From Leisingera daeponensis (GTDB taxonomy: Bacteria; Pseudomonadota; Alphaproteobacteria; Rhodobacterales; Rhodobacteraceae): 64,000 nucleotides of DNA. Position numbers and translations under genes: made by a program. Location: contig NZ_JAHVJA010000014.1 in assembly GCF_019801465.1 (NCBI RefSeq), positions 20,606-84,605 on the forward strand, given 5' to 3'. Below are positions 43,480 through 50,824 of the stretch, piece after piece (within the stretch, counting starts at the first letter, position 1; every line of letters starts with the position of its first letter). Below the pieces are notes generated by a model that saw only the letters and a program-made list of their open reading frames with translations, was not told the origin of the DNA and ran no database searches.

Positions 43480-43670
43480 CCGATCTCATTGATCTGGACG
43501 ATCTGCCGGTGCGGGCGATCAAGGATGTGCCGCAAGAGCGCCTTTGTCTGCGCTGCCGCGCGCCGTTCTGGAGTGAAGGTTTCGGGGAGCGCATATGCCG
43601 GCGTTGCAAGGGGTCGAGTACTTGGCAAACTCTGGTGCAGTCGGTGCGCCCGCCGGGCCGCCGCCGCTAA
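43476..43670 (+). CDS. 64-aa Cys4 zinc-ribbon-like protein, copy A
   Basis: 64 aa. Core VPQERLCLRCRAPFWSEGFGERICRRCKGSSTW: two CxxC pairs spaced 16 residues, as in a zinc ribbon, with a basic tail PPGRRR. The paralogue 51770-51967 has RCLRCNSVFWSEGFGERICQRCKSSNAW. It ends the copy-A operon; the copy-B homologue also follows its 186-aa gene closely. Zinc binding and possible nucleic-acid contact are inferred. Confidence 0.82.
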   Translation: MTDLIDLDDLPVRAIKDVPQERLCLRCRAPFWSEGFGERICRRCKGSSTWQTLVQSVRPPGRRR

Positions 43671-43699
43671 GATCTGCCAGAGCAGCGGAACGGGCCATA

Positions 43700-43931
43700 G
43701 TTTCAGTACTTGGATGGCAGACAGGTCCCGCCCAATGCGAAGCCGCTGGGCAACAGTATTCACTTTGTGCAACCAATGTCGCCTTCACTTCAACCGTGTT
43801 TTTCGGCAGCTGCGCGAAAGCGGGCTTGTCACATTTCGCTCCGGCAAAGTGACATTTGCAATTATGAACGCCTGTTCGCATTGGCGGTGTTCGACCTGGC
43901 CCATCTCGATCCGGCGAGGCCGTCCCTGAAA
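43700..43931 (+). pseudogene. Remnant of a third Crp/Fnr regulator gene
   Basis: Pieces in different frames match the C-terminus of the two intact Crp proteins: HFNRVFRQLRESGLVTFRSGKVTF (about 43787-43860), then, after a shift, NYERLFALAVFDLAHLDPARPSLK ending at the TGA near 43929-43931 (compare FDPAYLDQTGPLLK). A weak QQYSLCA stretch upstream matches TQYHLADA. The N-terminal two-thirds are missing. The convergent 62-aa gene and the terminator hairpin behind it are intact. Confidence 0.78.
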
Positions 43932-43937
43932 TGTAAT

Positions 43938-43961
43938 GGGCCGCGCTACTCCGAACGGCCC
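43938..43961. terminator. Terminator behind the crp remnant
   Basis: GGGCCG (43938-43943) pairs with CGGCCC (43956-43961), between the crp remnant and the convergent 62-aa gene, as at the two intact loci. Confidence 0.5.
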
Positions 43962-43985
43962 GCCACATTCGTCCAATGCCAAGTG

Positions 43986-44174
43986 TTACCCGAGCGCATA
44001 CTTCGCTGCGCCGAGTTCCTTGATCATATCAGTATGTTTCTTGGCCGCCTGGGCCTTTTCAGCGGCCCGGTAATGCTTCAGGGCGGCATCCTTCTTGGGA
44101 CCAGCAGGCGCCTTGTCGCAGGCGGCCTTAACTGAGGTCATCGTCAGGGAGGGTTTATTGGTTTCGGGTGTCAT
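43986..44174 (-). CDS. 62-aa Lys/Ala-rich protein (family S62), copy next to crp remnant
   Basis: 62 aa: MTPETNKPSLTMTSVKAACD, then KAPAGPKKDAALKHYRAAEKAQ and a C-terminus KELGAAKYALG. Closest of the three to copy A. AAAGGA precedes the ATG at 44174. Kept intact although its partner crp gene has decayed, which suggests the small protein is useful on its own or is controlled in trans by the other regulators. A dyad lies 164 bases upstream. Confidence 0.85.
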   Translation of the reverse strand: MTPETNKPSLTMTSVKAACDKAPAGPKKDAALKHYRAAEKAQAAKKHTDMIKELGAAKYALG

Positions 44175-44282
44175 TCGGTTGTCCTTTCCTGGACGTTCCG
44201 AGAAACAGACGCGTAAATAGCAGACAGACCTTCAGAGGGTCCGGCAGGCTCTCCACGCTTCCGTGGTACTCGGGAATGAAAA

Positions 44283-44301
44283 CCGGCAGGAACTGGGCCG
44301 G
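44283..44301 (-). promoter_or_regulatory. Leader hairpin of the middle S62 gene
   Basis: CCGGC (44283-44287) and GCCGG (44297-44301) in the leader, about 109 bases before the start, equivalent to 37971-37995 and 46488-46507. Confidence 0.4.
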
Positions 44302-44337
44302 CAGGGGTCATCTAATCTGCTTAAAAACCTCTCCGCA

Positions 44338-44351
44338 CTGACGTAAGTTAG
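44338..44351. promoter_or_regulatory. Crp/Fnr-type dyad, middle S62 promoter
   Basis: CTGAC-GTAA-GTTAG, 164 bases upstream of the S62 start. The rest of the gap 44352-45006 holds repeat R1 copy e and no gene. Confidence 0.6.
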
Positions 44352-44655
44352 CGCGGATTTCCGCCGCAGGCTGTTTTCCGCCTGCGTCTCAATATAGCGG
44401 GTTTTGGCGGTACGACAGGCAAAACCACCTTCCGATGTCCTGCAGTTAGGTGGAAGCACAGTTAGCATTCAGGATCGGCGTCACCGCTTTTTTGCTTATA
44501 CCCGTTGCCGCAAAGCGCGACGGCTGGGAGCAGACGCCATCCACCCCATCCGCGTTTTATAGTTTCATGTCAGCAGGTTTGCTGCGCACTTCCTGGATGA
44601 CTGCTTCTTCTTCCGCACTACGGCAACGATTTTGCGGCGGCGCAGCAGGTTTTCG

Positions 44656-44775
44656 TGATGCGAGCGCACGCAGCAGTGGAAATGCCGCATCTGCATAATT
44701 CTTGGTGCTGCCTTGCGGCAGGCAACCCGGCCATTCAGGCAGCGTGCAGCGATTTTGAAACCGCAAAACCACACC
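44656..44775 (-). repeat. Dispersed repeat R1, copy e (diverged)
   Basis: On the minus strand: AAAATCGCTGCACGCTGCCT, GAATGGCC, then a spacer and TGCTGCGTGCGCTCGCATCA near the end. Order and strand agree with copies c and d, but identity is lower. Confidence 0.5.
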
Positions 44776-45006
44776 GCGCTCAGACGGAGCCGCCCGAAGC
44801 CGGCTTACCCCACGACCGAAGCTCCGCAAAATTTCTGAAAACGGATTAAGCGCTCTGTTCCATGAGGCACCCAGAGCTTCAGTATTGCGCTCGCCTTTCA
44901 TCTTGATACCGCAGGAGCCCAGGTGTTTGCCGGTTAGCTACCACTGAAATGGCTCCGCAGCTCATCAGTGTGAACCCAAGCAATAGCTTGGCCGCTGCAG
45001 GTGGCG

Positions 45007-45243
45007 TCACGGCCGCCGGACGTGGTTGCCGTTAGCAATTATCTGATGGATCAGAGAAGCAGCAGCGTGGTGTCTTGCGGTATCAGTTCCCCTTCCATCC
45101 GCATTCTCATGAAAAGCCGCTGCATCACGAAGAACGCCAATGACTTCATGTTCAGGCAGCACCTGAAGATCTTTCATAGCCAGCAGCAATGCCTCGCAGA
45201 TCGATAACGCGGCCATTCCTGCACATTCGCTCCGCTCGGACAT
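45007..45243 (-). CDS. Small conserved protein divergent from crp-like gene (family S80), copy B
   Basis: 78 aa from the ATG at 45243 with AAGGAAGG upstream. AGMAALSICEALLLAMKDLQVLPEHEVIGVLRDAAAFHENA, then AAASLIHQIIANGNHVRRP. Homologous over its full length to 36487-36729 and in the same place relative to crp. Function unknown. Confidence 0.8.
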   Translation of the reverse strand: MSERSECAGMAALSICEALLLAMKDLQVLPEHEVIGVLRDAAAFHENADGRGTDTARHHAAASLIHQIIANGNHVRRP

Positions 45244-45332
45244 TTTTGGCCTTCCTTTCTTGCATAGCGTGCCATGATAAGCTGACAGAGAGGTTCTCTT
45301 CAGTACCTTCGCAGGAAACGAAGCAAACCGAA

Positions 45333-45346
45333 CTGATCCAAAGCAG
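45333..45346. promoter_or_regulatory. Degenerate Crp/Fnr-like site, crp-B promoter
   Basis: CTGAT-CCAA-AGCAG, 51 bases before the crp-B ATG and in line with 36823-36836. Only the left half fits the module dyad. Confidence 0.4.
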
Positions 45347-45396
45347 TCCCGGGGACCGGTGGTGTTCAATGCCGCCGCGCCAGCTCAGGAGGGGTT

Positions 45397-46131
45397 ATGA
45401 GCTCCATCGAACACAGCCCGCTTGCAAGGAAGCTATCGGCATTTGCCGTTCTTTCGGAAGATGAACTGGCCGTACTGACTCGGTTGCATCAACGCCGGAA
45501 AACCTTTGCGGCAGGCACTGACCTTGTGCATCAGGGACAGCCCAGACAAGCCGCCTACATTCTGGCTTCAGGCTGGGCCTGCTCCTACAAAATCCAGCCG
45601 GAGGGATCGCGACAGATTGTCGACTTTCAGATACCGGGTGATTTCCTGGGATTGCGCAGCGTTCTCCTGCGCACTTCGGACCATAGCATCGAGCCGGTTG
45701 TGAAGATCGAAGCAGTCGAGGTTATTGCAAGTGACCTGCTGGGAGCATTGGCCGACACCCCAAGGCTGGCGGCAGCCATACTTTGGGCCGCGTCCCGGGA
45801 TGAAGCGATGGTTGTCGAGCATCTTGTCGGGCTGGGACGCCGCGATGCAGATGCGCGAATGGCACATTTTCTGCTGGAACTTGGTGCGAGGCTGGCGTTC
45901 GTCGGACTGGGAAGCAAGGAGGGCTATGCCTGCCCTTTGACCCAGTACCATCTTGCCGACGCGCTGGGGTTGACCGCTGTCCATGTAAATCGTGTTCTGC
46001 GGCAGCTTCGGGAACGAGAACTGGTCACTTTCCGGGAGGGCTACGTGAAGTTCGGAGATATTGACCGGCTCATGGAACTGGCGGATTTCGACCCGGCGTA
46101 CCTGGATCAGACTGGACCGCTTCTGAAATGA
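45397..46131 (+). CDS. Crp/Fnr-family transcriptional regulator, copy B
   Basis: 244 aa, the same length as copy A and highly similar throughout (TRQIVDFQIPGDFLGLRSVLLRTSDHS-type stretch, and CPLTQYHLADALGLTAVHVNRVLRQLRE). The recognition helix differs from copy A by one or two residues (RSVHVNR against TAVHVNR), so both probably read the same DNA motif. The start ATG is preceded by AGGAGG. No Fnr Cys ligands. Sits between S80-B (divergent) and S62-B (convergent). Confidence 0.92.
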   Translation: MSSIEHSPLARKLSAFAVLSEDELAVLTRLHQRRKTFAAGTDLVHQGQPRQAAYILASGWACSYKIQPEGSRQIVDFQIPGDFLGLRSVLLRTSDHSIEPVVKIEAVEVIASDLLGALADTPRLAAAILWAASRDEAMVVEHLVGLGRRDADARMAHFLLELGARLAFVGLGSKEGYACPLTQYHLADALGLTAVHVNRVLRQLRERELVTFREGYVKFGDIDRLMELADFDPAYLDQTGPLLK

Positions 46132-46151
46132 AACGGACGCCTTTCGGAAAA

Positions 46152-46167
46152 ACCCGGGCAGCCGGGT
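46152..46167. terminator. Bidirectional terminator, crp-B / S62-B
   Basis: ACCCGG (46152-46157), GCAG, CCGGGT (46162-46167), 20 bases after the crp-B stop and before the convergent S62-B stop. Confidence 0.55.
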
Positions 46168-46188
46168 GATGGATTCCAAACGAGCAGG

Positions 46189-46377
46189 CTACGCGAGAAC
46201 TTGTTTTGCCGCCTCAAGCTCCCTGTACATTTCGGTGTGGTTCTCATCGCTGTGCGCCTTTTCCGCAAGCTTGTAATGCTTCCAAGCCGCTTCTTTCTGC
46301 GGTCCTGCAGGAGCTCTTTCGCAAGCAGCCCTTACTGAATCCAGCTTCACAGAAAGCCTCCTAGTTTCGGGAGTCAT
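46189..46377 (-). CDS. 62-aa Lys/Ala-rich protein (family S62), copy B
   Basis: 62 aa: MTPETRRLSVKLDSVRAACE, then RAPAGPQKEAAWKHYKLAEKAH and EMYRELEAAKQVLA. The most diverged copy, yet identical in length and position. AAAGGA-type ribosome site upstream. A leader hairpin and dyad are in the same places as for the other two. Confidence 0.85.
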   Translation of the reverse strand: MTPETRRLSVKLDSVRAACERAPAGPQKEAAWKHYKLAEKAHSDENHTEMYRELEAAKQVLA

Positions 46378-46487
46378 TTCTTTATCCTTTCAGAGGTCTC
46401 CGAGAACAAGAAGCGCGAACTATGTGCAGAACCGATTTGGACCAGCACATACCCCGCGCTTCTTTGGCACTCGAAAACAATCACACA

Positions 46488-46507
46488 CCGGCAAAATGTG
46501 GCGCCGG
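46488..46507 (-). promoter_or_regulatory. Leader hairpin of S62-B
   Basis: CCGGC (46488-46492) and GCCGG (46503-46507), about 111 bases before the S62-B start. Confidence 0.4.
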
Positions 46508-46542
46508 TTTTATCCTTTTATCCGGGATTGGGTCTGCACGTA

Positions 46543-46556
46543 CTGACACAGGTTAG
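46543..46556. promoter_or_regulatory. Crp/Fnr-type dyad, S62-B promoter
   Basis: CTGAC-ACAG-GTTAG, 166 bases upstream of the S62-B start. Confidence 0.65.
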
Positions 46557-46755
46557 CTAGCGGTCTCCCGGTCGGGCGCTCTGCAAAGGCCAGTTGCGCT
46601 CGTCTGAGAAAGAGTTGTCGATAAGTGCTATGCCTGCCGACGTGTGCGGTAGTGTCAGCAATATGTCGACGCAGATCGCCAACGGGTTGGCACCGGCCGC
46701 TGCTGGCGGCCGCATTCTCGCTTGGTACCGGCAAAATTTAAAAACCTGTCAGGCG

Positions 46756-46769
46756 CTAACATCGATCAG
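46756..46769. promoter_or_regulatory. Crp/Fnr-type dyad upstream of copy-B rightward operon
   Basis: CTAAC-ATCG-ATCAG, 124 bases before the 46893 gene; the counterpart of 39191-39204 in copy A. Confidence 0.6.
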
Positions 46770-46892
46770 TGCGTGAATTTCGCGCTCACCTTAAGGTCTT
46801 TGATGACACTCAGCTTTGCCGGGATCACGCCCTGAAGATTCCAGGAAGCCTCTGTGCGGCTGAGGCAGCCAAAAAAGCCAAACAGGAATTCA

Positions 46893-47183
46893 ATGAGAAG
46901 CAGGATGAACACACGGTCGTCCAGATTGACGGTGACGTTTTCCCATCCGTTTGTCCTGGCAGGCTACGCAGACGAACTTCCTGCCGGAGCCTACGAAGTC
47001 ATCGTGGAAGAGGAGCTGATTCAAGGGCTCAGCTTCGTGGCCTACCGGACCGCAGCAACCTATCTGCTGGTCCATGGCAAGGGCTGCCGTGCAGGCCGGA
47101 CCGAGTTGCGCCTGATCACCCAGAATGACTTGGAAACTGCGCAAAGCCGCGCCAGCGGATTTGACACAAAACAGAAACCATAG
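46893..47183 (+). CDS. Small conserved protein (PF-x-L-x-G domain), copy B
   Basis: 96 aa from the ATG at 46893 (CAGGAATTC upstream; ATG 46905 also possible). SRLTVTFSHPFVLAGYADELPAGAYEVIVEEELIQGLSFVAYRT, then LVHGKGCRAGRTELRLITQNDLETA: homologous to 39324-39590 across its length. First gene of the copy-B rightward set, 33 bases before the WGGWVTGG protein. Function unknown. Confidence 0.8.
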   Translation: MRSRMNTRSSRLTVTFSHPFVLAGYADELPAGAYEVIVEEELIQGLSFVAYRTAATYLLVHGKGCRAGRTELRLITQNDLETAQSRASGFDTKQKP

Positions 47184-47216
47184 CGACGCGGCGCTTTTTC
47201 CGCAGGAGGACAAGAT

Positions 47217-47570
47217 ATGACTTATCCCAAATGGCTCAGGCCCGGTGTCTACGGCGCTTTGATTGGCGCGGTCGCCATTACCATCGCAGGTTTTTCCTGG
47301 GGCGGCTGGGTGACTGGAGGCCAAGCGGAGGCAATGGCCATTTCCAGATCCCATTCCGAGTTGATCGCGGCTTTGGTGCCGGTTTGCATCGACCGGGCAC
47401 AGACAGATTCCGACCGGACTGCCAAGCTGGCATCAATCCAGGAAGCAATGTCTTACAAGCGCCGGGATGCAGTTATGGCGGCAGGCTGGGCAACGGTTCC
47501 TGGCTCAGAGCAGCCAAACCGTGATCTTGCACAGGCATGCCTTGCCGGGCTGGATCTTGATGCCTCGTGA
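47217..47570 (+). CDS. Small membrane protein with WGGWVTGG motif, copy B
   Basis: 117 aa, GGAGG upstream. Membrane helix GVYGALIGAVAITIAGFSWGGWVTGG, then SELIAALVPVCIDRAQTD and KRRDAVMAAGWATVPGSEQPNRDLAQACLAGLDL. Homologous to 39630-40016 over its full length. In copy B the next gene encodes a Cys-repeat secreted protein instead of the 153-aa protein of copy A. Confidence 0.85.
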   Translation: MTYPKWLRPGVYGALIGAVAITIAGFSWGGWVTGGQAEAMAISRSHSELIAALVPVCIDRAQTDSDRTAKLASIQEAMSYKRRDAVMAAGWATVPGSEQPNRDLAQACLAGLDLDAS

Positions 47571-47625
47571 TTTTGCAGAACTACCGGTGCCTTCTGAATC
47601 CAGCACAGCGTTGCTGGACAAAACA

Positions 47626-48414
47626 ATGGTCTCTTGGGCTTTCCTGAAAACTCTGGTCAGACATTTTGCAGCTGTGTTCGGATTTGTTCTGGTGTTCGCA
47701 GCGCCTGCTTTTTCTCAGTCAAGCGCTTCCTCAATACCTGAAAACGCCCATGCCAAAAGTTACGGCGACGGGTGGGAATGCAACCTGTCCTACCGCCCAG
47801 CCGGTGATACATGTGTTAAAATTGCCGTGCCGCAAAACGCGTACCCGACGAACAAGCCTTATGGTACCGGATGGGAGTGTCTGCATGGGTATATTGAGGT
47901 CGAAGGCAATTCTTGTGATAAAGTTTTTGTCCCGGAAGGCGGTTATCTCGACCCTTCGGGCAAGCGGTGGAACTGCTTGCGCGGATACCGGAAGATCGAC
48001 GACATCTGCCAGAAAATTGCCCTGCCGGAAAATTCCTATCTGACGAACGACACTAGCGGGCCAGCTTGGCGTTGCAATCGAGGGTATGAGGCCAAGGGAG
48101 AGAAATGCCTTGCCATCGATGTGCCGGAACACGCCTACCTGAATGGTTCAAACTATGGGCGGCCTTGGACTTGCGAACGCGGGTACTTTGAACAGGATGG
48201 GACATGCACAGCCGTGTTCGTCCCTGAAAATGCTTACTTTGACGATGCACCTTACAGAACAGGGTGGAAGTGTGAACGCGGTTTCGAAGTGTCTGGAGAC
48301 CGCTGCATTTTCATAGATCTGCCCGAAAACGCTCATCTCGACAGGTCTGGCAACCGATGGGAGTGCGACAGGAACTTTCAGCGGACGAGAGGCCGCTGCG
48401 TTCTGAATAACTAG
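47626..48414 (+). CDS. Secreted Cys-rich repeat protein (seven W-x-C...GY...C repeats)
   Basis: 262 aa from the ATG at 47626, chosen because it begins a signal peptide (FAAVFGFVLVFAAPAFSQ); the frame is open further upstream. The mature protein is seven tandem repeats of about 30-33 residues, consensus (V/L)PE-N-A-Y-L-x(4-7)-G-W-x-C-x-R-G-Y-x(5-7)-C-x(2)-(I/V). Each repeat has two Cys, probably one disulfide per repeat. Similar VPENAYL...WxCxRGY repeats occur in secreted bacterial proteins I know only as uncharacterised. Likely periplasmic or extracellular binding or scaffold protein. Confidence 0.8.
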   Translation: MVSWAFLKTLVRHFAAVFGFVLVFAAPAFSQSSASSIPENAHAKSYGDGWECNLSYRPAGDTCVKIAVPQNAYPTNKPYGTGWECLHGYIEVEGNSCDKVFVPEGGYLDPSGKRWNCLRGYRKIDDICQKIALPENSYLTNDTSGPAWRCNRGYEAKGEKCLAIDVPEHAYLNGSNYGRPWTCERGYFEQDGTCTAVFVPENAYFDDAPYRTGWKCERGFEVSGDRCIFIDLPENAHLDRSGNRWECDRNFQRTRGRCVLNN

Positions 48415-48506
48415 GCTCTGCACCTTCTACTGCCCTGATTGGTGGCGTCATAACTTGCGGCGGGCACGTCAATGCCAAGCGCTAGTTTCAATCCAAAGGA
48501 AAAATC

Positions 48507-49706
48507 ATGAACCCCGCAGCCAAAGCCGGACTCTCAGTCCGGCGAAATGCCAGCAATGGGCGTTTACGCTCGCCATTCCACTCTGAGGAACCTGGGAGCA
48601 CAGGCAAACTGTCCTTCCTGCCCGTTCCCAGTGCAATAGTGTACTGCGAAGGAAACTTCGCCAAAAATGATGGAAAAACTGCAAACGGACTGGTGCGCCA
48701 TTCAAAGGCCTACCGGATAATTTCAGTGATCGACAGCACCTACCACGGGTGTGACAGTGGGCAAGTCCTTGATGGGGAAAACAACAGAATTCCGATTTTA
48801 GGCAGCCTTGAAGCAGCCGTTGCCGACCAAAGCACAGTTCCCGATACACTGATTTACGGGATGGCACCGTCTAACGGGAAACTCTCTTGCGAGGACCGGA
48901 AGGTTGTTCTGGAGGCGATTTCGCGAGGAATGAACATCGTAGCCGGCTTGCATGAATACCTAAGTGAAGACCTGGAGATCATTGCTGCTGCAAAATCCTG
49001 GAACGTTACTGTCCGGGATATCCGCAAGCCCCGGCTCAGCAAGGACATGCGCCTGTTCGACGGCAGTATTGCGCGTGTAAAGGCGATCCGCATCGCCATT
49101 TTGGGAACTGACTGCGCAATTGGAAAACGAACCACGGCAACCCTCCTCGCCAGGGCACTGAATGCGCAAGGCATCAAAACGGTACTGGTCGGCACCGGCC
49201 AAACAGGTTTGATGCAGGGCGCCAAATATGGAGTCGCAATGGACGCGATGCCGCCCCAATTTTGCTGCGGGGAACTGGAAGGGGCTGTGATTGCGGCATA
49301 CGAGAACGAACGGCCGGATGTTATTCTGATCGAAGGTCAGGGCGCACTAAGCCATCCGGCGTTCTGCACATCTGCCTTCATTCTGCGCGGCTGCCAGCCC
49401 GACGCGGTAATCCTTCAGCATGCGCCAGCGCGGGCGCACCGCTGCGACTTTCCAGAGATGGCAATGCCGGACCCCGGTGACGAGATTGCCCTGATCGAAG
49501 CGTTTTCGGATACAAGGGTAATCGGCGTAACCCTCAACCATGAAGGGCTGACAGACGCGGGGATCAATGCTGCTATCAGGGACCATTCGCGGAAACTGGA
49601 CTTGCCGGTCAGCGATGCCCTTAGCTGCCCTCCCGCTCATCTGGCTGAACTTGTTCTGTCTGCCTATCCTCAATTGCGGCCGGTGCCGGGGAAGGCTGCG
49701 TTATGA
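48507..49706 (+). CDS. DUF1611 family P-loop protein (DgcN-like)
   Basis: 399 aa, AAGGAAAAATC before the ATG. N-domain AIVYCEGNFAKNDGKTANGLVRHSKAYRIISVIDSTYHGCDSGQVLDG; C-domain P-loop RIAILGTDCAIGKRTTATLLARALNAQG (near residue 195), then IEGQGALSHPAF and the last DPGDEIALIEAFSDTRVIGVTLNHEG. This is DUF1611, a family in which DgcN is reported as a D-glutamate N-acetyltransferase. It overlaps the next gene, a racemase, by four bases, so a D-amino-acid role is likely. The first ~35 residues are not conserved-looking. Confidence 0.85.
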   Translation: MNPAAKAGLSVRRNASNGRLRSPFHSEEPGSTGKLSFLPVPSAIVYCEGNFAKNDGKTANGLVRHSKAYRIISVIDSTYHGCDSGQVLDGENNRIPILGSLEAAVADQSTVPDTLIYGMAPSNGKLSCEDRKVVLEAISRGMNIVAGLHEYLSEDLEIIAAAKSWNVTVRDIRKPRLSKDMRLFDGSIARVKAIRIAILGTDCAIGKRTTATLLARALNAQGIKTVLVGTGQTGLMQGAKYGVAMDAMPPQFCCGELEGAVIAAYENERPDVILIEGQGALSHPAFCTSAFILRGCQPDAVILQHAPARAHRCDFPEMAMPDPGDEIALIEAFSDTRVIGVTLNHEGLTDAGINAAIRDHSRKLDLPVSDALSCPPAHLAELVLSAYPQLRPVPGKAAL

Positions 49707-50824
49707 CTGCCCCGCGCTTGGAAATAAATCTGAGCAAAATCCGCCAGAATACGCGTGTACTTGTCGACCGCCTGAAGCCCCGCGGGATCTCTGTAACTGG
49801 GGTAACCAAAGCAGTATGCGGCGACCCGCGCATTGCAAAAGCCATGCTTGCAGGCGGTGCTATAGGGCTGGCTGATGCGCGGATGGCAAATGTTGAGCGA
49901 TTGCGCCAGGCAGGGATAACATGTCCGGTCCTGATGATCCGAACCCCCATGCTGAGCCAGGTGGAGCAAATCGTTTCGTCCTGCGACGCCAGCTGCAACA
50001 CCGAAACCGAGATCATCGCCAGCCTCGCCGCCGCTGCCCTGCTCCAAGGCACCAATCACGAGATCATCCTGATGGTGGAAATGGGGGATCTTCGCGAAGG
50101 CATAATGCCTGAGGATCTGACCGACATCGCGCTTCAGGTCACCAGAACGCCGGGCGTGCTCCTCAGAGGTATCGGTGCAAACTTTGCTTGCCTGGCAGGC
50201 CCGGCTCCCACCGCTGAGGATATGGCAGCACTATCAGCGCTTGCGAACGACGTTGAAGCGGAATGCGGTCCCTTTGTTGACGTGATTTCCGGAGGCAGTT
50301 CCGCAAATCTGCAGTGGGCGCTTGATACGGAAGTGGTAGGAAGGGTGAACAGTCTGCGCCTGGGGGAGGCCATCCTGCTCGGCACCGATCCGGTTTCCGG
50401 AAACCCGATAAGCGGGCTTCACACGGATGCTTTCGTCCTGCAGGCAGAGGTGATCGAGACAAAGGCAAAGTCAAAGCTGGCACCCTTGAAGCTGTCCGAT
50501 CCTGCATTGTCAGCGCTAAGCCTAGTGCCAGGCAATCATTGGAAAACCCGGTCGATCCTGGCCATCGGGTTGCAAGACACAGATCCGACCGGGCTGACCT
50601 TTCCGGCAGCGGTTTCCTATATCGGAGCAACCAGCGATCATATCGTCGTCGAAACGACCAATTGCCCGCTGCGCATCGGGAGCGAGATAACACTGCGTTT
50701 GAACTACAGCGCCCTTTTGCACACCATGGCAGCGCCAGATGTTGCAAAAGTTTTTTGCAGCAGCAGACCTGCTGCTGACGGTGGTGCAGCCAGCCGCAAC
50801 GGGCGGCACCCGGTACTCTTGTGA
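49703..50824 (+). CDS. Alanine/ornithine racemase-like PLP enzyme
   Basis: 373 aa. The N-terminal PLP barrel reads RLEINLSKIRQNTRVLVDRLKPRGISVTGVTKAVCGDPRIAKAMLAGGAIGLADARMANVERLR; the Lys in VTKAVCGDP is the expected PLP lysine. Later, MVEMGDLREGIMPEDL and VISGGSSANLQWALD ... VNSLRLGEAILLGTDPVSG are typical of ornithine racemase/YhfX-type enzymes rather than classical Alr. It overlaps the DUF1611 gene, which implies joint D-amino-acid metabolism. The last ~25 residues (CSSRPAADGGAASRNGRHP) look unrelated. Substrate unknown. Confidence 0.85.
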   Translation: MTAPRLEINLSKIRQNTRVLVDRLKPRGISVTGVTKAVCGDPRIAKAMLAGGAIGLADARMANVERLRQAGITCPVLMIRTPMLSQVEQIVSSCDASCNTETEIIASLAAAALLQGTNHEIILMVEMGDLREGIMPEDLTDIALQVTRTPGVLLRGIGANFACLAGPAPTAEDMAALSALANDVEAECGPFVDVISGGSSANLQWALDTEVVGRVNSLRLGEAILLGTDPVSGNPISGLHTDAFVLQAEVIETKAKSKLAPLKLSDPALSALSLVPGNHWKTRSILAIGLQDTDPTGLTFPAAVSYIGATSDHIVVETTNCPLRIGSEITLRLNYSALLHTMAAPDVAKVFCSSRPAADGGAASRNGRHPVLL

